Source: an uncultured Pirellulaceae bacterium
GTDB lineage: Bacteria; Planctomycetota; Planctomycetia; Pirellulales; Pirellulaceae
Reading direction: 5' to 3'
Assembly: GCA_934278005.1 (NCBI GenBank)
Contig: CAKQWG010000136.1
Span: forward strand, 1 to 8,724
Length of the DNA: 8,724 nt
The position numbers and the translations under genes are program-made. Below the pieces are notes generated by a model. That model did no database searches and was not told where the DNA came from. It saw nothing but the letters and a program-made list of their open reading frames with translations. This document shows positions 5,801 through 8,724 of the stretch, piece after piece (position 1 is the stretch's first letter; every line of letters starts with the position of its first letter).

Positions 5801-8724
5801 CCGTTCAGATTCAATAGCAGCGCCGCCCGTCCGGCTGCGACGTTAGGCATCATGCACTGCAGCGTATATGGTCCCGAGGGTCGCGCTGTGCGATAGGAAT
5901 TCTCCACTTGCTGCTGGTTCCGATGATCGCCCGAGAAGACACGCCGTAGCCGTGGAGCCAGAATGCGCAGCGTAGCTTCGATACCGCGTTGGGTCTTGCC
6001 ACTCATGGCCAGTACCAAACTAGTTTCACTGCGCAGTTTCGCATCTAGCTGCGGGACTTGGCCGAGCACCGCAGCGGTCACGCGAACGGCCAGAGCTTGG
6101 CTGATGTCCATATCGTCGGCAAGCTGAGGTAGGATGACAAATTGAGCGGGTGTCTTGGTCTGATCGCGATCAAACTGAGCCGAGCCGGTCGGCCATTCAA
6201 AATGCGCTGCCACGACAACCAGCTCCTCTTCAGCGGCTGGGAATTCCTGGCTGCAGTTGTCTAAAGCAGTCTCCGATGGCTCCGCCGACACGGATGAATT
6301 TGCCCGCTCGCTTTGAAGTGCTGTTGCTCGGGGCCGCACGTCGCGAAACATTTGACTGGGCGACAGAGCGGAGCTGTATTTTTCAAGCACCAAGTGGGCG
6401 TTGGCTCCGCCGAAGCCAAAGCCGTCGATGGCGATCCGCTGTGTCGGTGAAGACAAGGCTAGCGGCGCCGTTGCTACGGTCAGTGTTCCTGCAGCTTCTA
6501 AGACTGCAGTGGACGGCTGGCGGTACATCGCCTGAGCCGGAAACAGCCCGTTTTTCAAGTATTCGCAAACGGCGATCACCGACGCCGTCCCCGCCGCCCA
6601 CCCAGCGTGCCCCAGTAAACCTTTTAAACTGTGCACAGGAATGGGCCGCGTTATGCGCCCCGTAAAAAAGCGGCGCAGCGTCTCCAGCTCCGTCGCATCG
6701 CCCACGGGCGTCGAAGTACCATGGCCCTCAATAGCAGTAATGGTGCTAGGATCGATATCGTAGTTCGCGTAGCAGCGTTCGACTGCCAGCAATTGACCTC
6801 GGGTCTGAGGCACGTTGGCCGACGGACTTCGGCCATCGCTCGACAATCCCGAGCCGGCCACAATCGCCTGAACTGTCAAGCCGTGCTGCGCGACATCGGT
6901 CATCCGTCGCAGCGTAACCAGCGCCGCTCCTTCGGAAAAGACTACACCATCGGCATGGGCATCAAATGGGCGACAGCCCGTAGAGGTCATGCCGCGGAAC
7001 TGAGAAAACAAGCAGCTGTTACCTGGCCCTGGGCAGAAGAATCCACCGGCAATGACCGCGTCCACTCGATCGCTCTCAAGCATCTGCATACCCAAGGTCA
7101 GCGTATAGAGCGACGAAGCGCAGGCCGCATCCACTAAGATGACTTGCAGGTTGGGACGAATGAGCAGATCAAACACCTGCTGCACGGCGCTATGCGGCGT
7201 GTGGCCTGCCCAGCCCGCAGTATGCATTCGTCGATCAACCTCGGGATCGCTGGGATCGATGCCGGCCCAGAGCAGCGAGGCCACTTCATCTTGGTCCTCG
7301 AATCCATCTGCGGTCGAGCCCAGTAGGCACACGATACGCTGCGCACCGCGCAGCGAGGCAATGCAGGGAGCCAAAGCAATGCACAGCAGTTTCTGAGTTC
7401 GCGAGAATCCATCGAAGATGCGGGGATCAATCCCTTCGGGAACAGCAAGACCGCCGTCTAGCACGCGTCCAAATAGCGGGGAGTTGGAACGATCGGGCTG
7501 CAGTTGAGGCGAGTAGAAGTCCTCAGCCCAATGGGGATCGACCAGCCGTTGGTCGACGATGCCCAGACGCTGCTCAGTAATGGCCGCAAATAGCTCACTG
7601 GCAGAAGTTACGCCGGCGGGTAGGATGCAGCCGGTACCCACGATCGCGACGCGCGGCACACGTGTCTTCGCTGACGATGCGTGGGGCTGGGACTCGGGCT
7701 GGGACTCGGGCTGGGACTCGGGCTGGGACTCGGGTTGGGCTTGGGCCTGGGACGAAGACTGTGACTGGCTCTTGGCATAGGACTCGGCTGAGGGTGGTGC
7801 GTCGGCCAGGCTGTGCACACGAAGTTCGTCAGCTCCCGCCTTGGATGCCAATCTGGCTAGAGCCCCAGTGGAGCCGCAATCCACGAAGCGGGTCAGCCCC
7901 ATGCGGAGCATCTGCGCAATGGCGGCTTGCCAATCAAAGGGTCTGGTTAATTGTTCCGCTAACACCACAGCGACATCGTCATTGGCGGTGATCATGCGTT
8001 GATGGATGGGCGAATAGACCGCTACGCTGGGCGGACGCAGTGGAAGCTCGCGGAGCACCTTCAGCCAACTGTCTGCTGCGGCTTGCAAAGATGGATGGTG
8101 GAACGAACTTGGGCTGTCCAAAATCATCGCGGCGATGTGCTGGCTGTGCAGCCGCGACTTGAGGCTCTGGAGCTGCTCTAAGGGACCGGACACTACGCTC
8201 TGAGTCGGGTGATTCCTCCCGGCTAACACCACACCATCAAGCCCCAGAAGGAGTACTTCTGCTTGCACCTTAGTTGCATCGCAGGAGACGGCTAGCAGGC
8301 CGCCGGCGGCAGGCGCGTGCTCAGCGACCGCTTGGATGCGTGCGCACACCACGCGCATGCCGGTCTCCCAGTCGAAGCAACCCGCTGCGCTCAAGGCGGC
8401 CGTTTCACCAAAGCTGTGGCCCATGAGCACGCTCGGCACCTGGCCCGCAGCGGACCTAATTTGGGCCCCTAGCATGTTTTGACAATAAATTGCTATTTGA
8501 CCGAGCGCAGGACAAGCTTTCACCGCCGCTTGGCATTGCGGCGCGGAGCCACTGAAGAACTGCTCGAGCGAATCCGGGCCGAGCAGCGATGCGACAAGTC
8601 GTCGGCACCTGTCAATCTCCGCGCCCGCTGCTGCGCCAGTGGCAGCATAGGCAGCTAAGCGCTGGCTGAACAGTCGCGCATCGAATGTAGCTTGACCACC
8701 AAACAGCCATACCTCAGCAGTGGC
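2848..8724 (-). CDS. Giant PUFA-synthase/PKS-like multidomain enzyme (AT-KS-dead KS-KR-DH), 5' end outside window
   Basis: C-terminal 1958 residues of a multidomain type I synthase that builds an acyl chain by decarboxylative condensation, ketoreduction and dehydration. The frame is open to the window edge. The GTG at 8523 is internal, because the acyltransferase domain already begins upstream of it (GGQATFD, visible residues 9-15). Domains, numbered from the window edge: AT about 1-307; Q/S/P repeat linker 308-355; KS 356-783 (Cys535, His668, His706); linker; half-length inactive KS-like domain 834-1059; Pro-rich linker; structural KR subdomain about 1128-1362; catalytic KR 1383-1677; DH 1678-1958, ending at the stop. 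No phosphopantetheine-bearing ACP, enoylreductase or thioesterase is visible. These must lie upstream, on other proteins, or be absent. KR features and the active/inactive KS pairing resemble Pfa/secondary-lipid synthases more than modular PKS. The product is unknown. Confidence 0.9.
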   Translation of the reverse strand, partial: ATAEVWLFGGQATFDARLFSQRLAAYAATGAAAGAEIDRCRRLVASLLGPDSLEQFFSGSAPQCQAAVKACPALGQIAIYCQNMLGAQIRSAAGQVPSVLMGHSFGETAALSAAGCFDWETGMRVVCARIQAVAEHAPAAGGLLAVSCDATKVQAEVLLLGLDGVVLAGRNHPTQSVVSGPLEQLQSLKSRLHSQHIAAMILDSPSSFHHPSLQAAADSWLKVLRELPLRPPSVAVYSPIHQRMITANDDVAVVLAEQLTRPFDWQAAIAQMLRMGLTRFVDCGSTGALARLASKAGADELRVHSLADAPPSAESYAKSQSQSSSQAQAQPESQPESQPESQPESQPHASSAKTRVPRVAIVGTGCILPAGVTSASELFAAITEQRLGIVDQRLVDPHWAEDFYSPQLQPDRSNSPLFGRVLDGGLAVPEGIDPRIFDGFSRTQKLLCIALAPCIASLRGAQRIVCLLGSTADGFEDQDEVASLLWAGIDPSDPEVDRRMHTAGWAGHTPHSAVQQVFDLLIRPNLQVILVDAACASSLYTLTLGMQMLESDRVDAVIAGGFFCPGPGNSCLFSQFRGMTSTGCRPFDAHADGVVFSEGAALVTLRRMTDVAQHGLTVQAIVAGSGLSSDGRSPSANVPQTRGQLLAVERCYANYDIDPSTITAIEGHGTSTPVGDATELETLRRFFTGRITRPIPVHSLKGLLGHAGWAAGTASVIAVCEYLKNGLFPAQAMYRQPSTAVLEAAGTLTVATAPLALSSPTQRIAIDGFGFGGANAHLVLEKYSSALSPSQMFRDVRPRATALQSERANSSVSAEPSETALDNCSQEFPAAEEELVVVAAHFEWPTGSAQFDRDQTKTPAQFVILPQLADDMDISQALAVRVTAAVLGQVPQLDAKLRSETSLVLAMSGKTQRGIEATLRILAPRLRRVFSGDHRNQQQVENSYRTARPSGPYTLQCMMPNVAAGRAALLLNLNGPNFVVDSGSNSLEAAFTSAACLLCGGADGGTKLVVVAAIDAQGAAHVTSGAEVEHQEVAAGFLVTNRRLARELDLRVMCSVADAFRPQENALGHSSGRQLQSTLFQQVQAIERALQMSVSSSTVVSELAASRSPTRPPPPTSPPLQATPRAACQLYAPVWVEKPVARSVANSTLPRAQHMLVVVRAGFTRLRQLQLALTDAADRLSVAVVGETASQVVSAQETSSGNTSWLPIDATDAGSLKAAVDKLCSQPEEFEMVSVVDEASCWELLPTLAAVAQDNSLCELMFMIAQHQAASLRAGRLELWGLFVDAWNGQAHPKTGPIAGLLKSIQREFPAATTGTICTQGLSIEAAVQCLSTESADGDREPETVYTASGRLVRRLRPVVEQPSTSTQLQRTQPHSSPPVELNKRSVVVAVGGAKGVTAVMLDALLSDYQCTAIAIGRSPMEAGPEDFNNPQVEQAYYARYVREHAQSNAADMRRSFESARGRWEVHQTIQRLRLHGGQVQYVAGDVTDAAQMAALVKQIVAEHGKIDLLIYGAGVQRSKRLEDRSLSDFQTVFSAKVSGLYNLVSACVTHLGRHIPTHVLTSAYSLFGNDGQHDYGAANETLDRLCGLTQNDGSTPAWTSLAWLAWDAVGMTRGSEYRALAKKRRLSGVDPLTGQQLFRQVISGESRSAINVPLSEAEHVEYAVRTVPHAAARIAGRMIELNVPLNDIACLPFHQVRNVPTLPGAWIVDVFVGAARKLASKVRDDMQAVIQDLSFAKFVRISRGQEPNVRVFAQQCDRGIAVWMVADIVHASGVVLAKDQICASATVLFDRHESNSTLSIPSRSMPVAKSAAGAGMIVQDPYCQQRDVIQLSGLFDCLTEIELYDQGRRAKFISLHSPASYHHIPALLLDAAWRVGAMHTPNRAEELFVPTKVGRITLPLDSLPLATPSPACAATWEIRSTTPRAGRKEVRWDRTEVFNPAGHLKIVIEDARATGLV
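2851..3693 (-). other. Dehydratase (DH) domain, C-terminal end of the synthase
   Basis: Double-hotdog fold, about 281 residues up to the stop. The first motif has His1695 in PFHQVRN, then LPGAW with Pro1704. This fits H-x3-G-x4-P except that Asn1699 replaces the usual Gly. The catalytic acid is Asp1871 in LLLDAAWR, with Arg where DxxxQ/H normally has Gln or His. Activity is likely but these substitutions leave some doubt. Confidence 0.78.
3694..4578 (-). other. Ketoreductase (KR) domain, PUFA-synthase-like
   Basis: SDR-fold NADPH-dependent reductase. The cofactor loop GGAKGVT is at visible residues 1392-1398, GRS follows the second strand, and GDVTD is at about 1485. The catalytic set is complete: Lys1537, Ser1563, Tyr1576 and Asn1580, with Ser to Tyr 13 apart and Tyr to Asn 4 apart. 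An extra segment of about 60 residues sits between the second and third strands. As I recall, PfaA-type KR domains carry a similar helical insertion there. It should reduce beta-keto to beta-hydroxy. Confidence 0.87.
4639..5343 (-). other. Structural (pseudo-)ketoreductase subdomain
   Basis: Begins with LYAPVWVEKPV, the kind of sequence that opens the structural half of PKS ketoreductases. It contains the characteristic GPIAGLLKSIQREFP helix before the catalytic half. No nucleotide-binding glycine motif is present, as expected for the structural subdomain. Boundaries are approximate (visible residues 1128-1362). Confidence 0.65.
5548..6225 (-). other. Truncated, inactive ketosynthase-like (chain-length-factor-like) domain
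   Basis: About 226 residues recall only the first half of a KS fold. MPNVAAGRAALLLNLNGPNF followed by VVD matches the region just before a KS active site. The expected AACASS is replaced by SGSNSL, putting Ser984 where Cys should be. A strand similar to the post-active-site region follows (LVVVAAIDAQG, then VAAGFLVTNRR). The half that would carry the EGHGT and GH histidines is missing, and a Pro-rich linker follows directly. It cannot condense. A structural or chain-length role like a CLF is possible by analogy with KS-CLF pairs in PfaC-type proteins. Confidence 0.7.
6376..7659 (-). other. Catalytically complete ketosynthase (KS) domain
   Basis: Condensing-enzyme domain of about 428 residues. 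It opens with RVAIVGTGCILP. The nucleophile Cys535 is in VDAACASS (codon at 7120-7122), His668 in EGHGTSTPVGD and His706 in SLKGLLGHAG. It closes with GFGFGGANAHLVLE. All three catalytic residues are in normal spacing, so it should condense. The DAACASS active-site form and closing motif are shared with PUFA-type and several type I KS domains, so they do not alone set the subfamily. Confidence 0.92.
7660..7803 (-). other. Low-complexity Q/S/P/E interdomain linker
   Basis: About 48 residues between AT and KS made almost only of Ser, Gln, Ala, Pro and Glu, including four PESQ repeats (visible residues 331-346). It is probably a disordered flexible tether that lets AT reach its carrier protein. 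It has no domain signature. Confidence 0.85.
7687..7734. repeat. 12-bp minisatellite, four perfect copies, inside the synthase gene
   Basis: CTGGGACTCGGG occurs four times in tandem without mismatch, then decays into related GGGCTT/GGGCCT units up to about 7760. On the minus strand each unit encodes Pro-Glu-Ser-Gln. The period is four codons, so gain or loss of units keeps the frame and only changes linker length. The identical copies suggest recent expansion by slippage. Confidence 0.95.
7804..8724 (-). other. Acyltransferase (AT) domain of the synthase, N-terminus at window edge
   Basis: Malonyl/acyl-CoA:ACP transacylase fold, visible residues about 1-307. The usual FPGQG opening is WLFGGQ. 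The nucleophile is Ser104 in GHSFGE. Arg129 follows 25 residues later, the same spacing as the FabD arginine that binds the malonyl carboxylate. The catalytic histidine is His209 in SSFHHP. The FVDCGSTGAL stretch matches the late AT glycine motif. With Arg129 kept, malonyl-CoA or another dicarboxylic acyl-CoA is the likely substrate (inference from FabD). Confidence 0.88.

Noticed and set aside
6150..7448. Several open frames of 70-170 codons on the plus strand and in other minus frames within the synthase gene.
   Set aside because: They are shadows of the well-supported KS-containing frame, with odd Arg/Ser/Trp-rich composition and no domain features.
8566..8586. LLGPDSL on the minus strand resembles an ACP phosphopantetheine motif (LGxDSL).
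   Set aside because: It lies inside the acyltransferase fold between GGQ and GHSFGE, where AT domains have a helical stretch. No ACP-length helical domain surrounds it.

Overview
The window reads as bacterial chromosome of moderately high GC. It most resembles a planctomycete of the Pirellulaceae type (Rhodopirellula/Blastopirellula-like). This placement is inference, from four things: a giant lipid/polyketide-type synthase next to lineage-specific hypothetical proteins, a hisH standing outside any his operon, weak or absent Shine-Dalgarno signals, and frequent non-ATG starts. No RNA gene, insertion sequence, CRISPR array or origin was found.

Left part, plus strand (1-1645). A Bcp-type thiol peroxidase (80-574) is preceded by a 22-bp tandem repeat whose copies supply its ribosome binding site and start codon. 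Next comes hisH (about 654-1277), the glutaminase subunit of imidazole glycerol phosphate synthase. Its conserved first strand lies upstream of the first ATG and no NTG start is available. A short unrecognised basic-tailed protein (1349-1645) follows.

Middle, minus strand (1642-2847). A predicted outer-layer lipoprotein of unknown family starts at TTG (2586). Its stop codon overlaps the stop of the convergent small gene. A 261-bp gap separates it from the large gene upstream on the same strand.

Right part, minus strand (2848-8724 and beyond). This is the C-terminal 1958 residues of a very large multidomain synthase whose 5' end lies outside the window. The visible domain order is acyltransferase - Q/S/P repeat linker - active ketosynthase - truncated catalytically dead ketosynthase-like domain - structural and catalytic ketoreductase - dehydratase, then the stop. 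No acyl carrier protein, enoylreductase or thioesterase is visible. The ketoreductase and the paired active/dead ketosynthases recall the PUFA synthase (Pfa)/secondary-lipid synthase group rather than modular antibiotic PKS. The likely product is therefore a long-chain lipid or lipid precursor, possibly exported or used at the cell envelope. The architecture (AT before KS, half-length KS-like domain, no ACP in this part) is the most unusual element. Peroxidase and HisH appear to be housekeeping neighbours with no evident link to the synthase.
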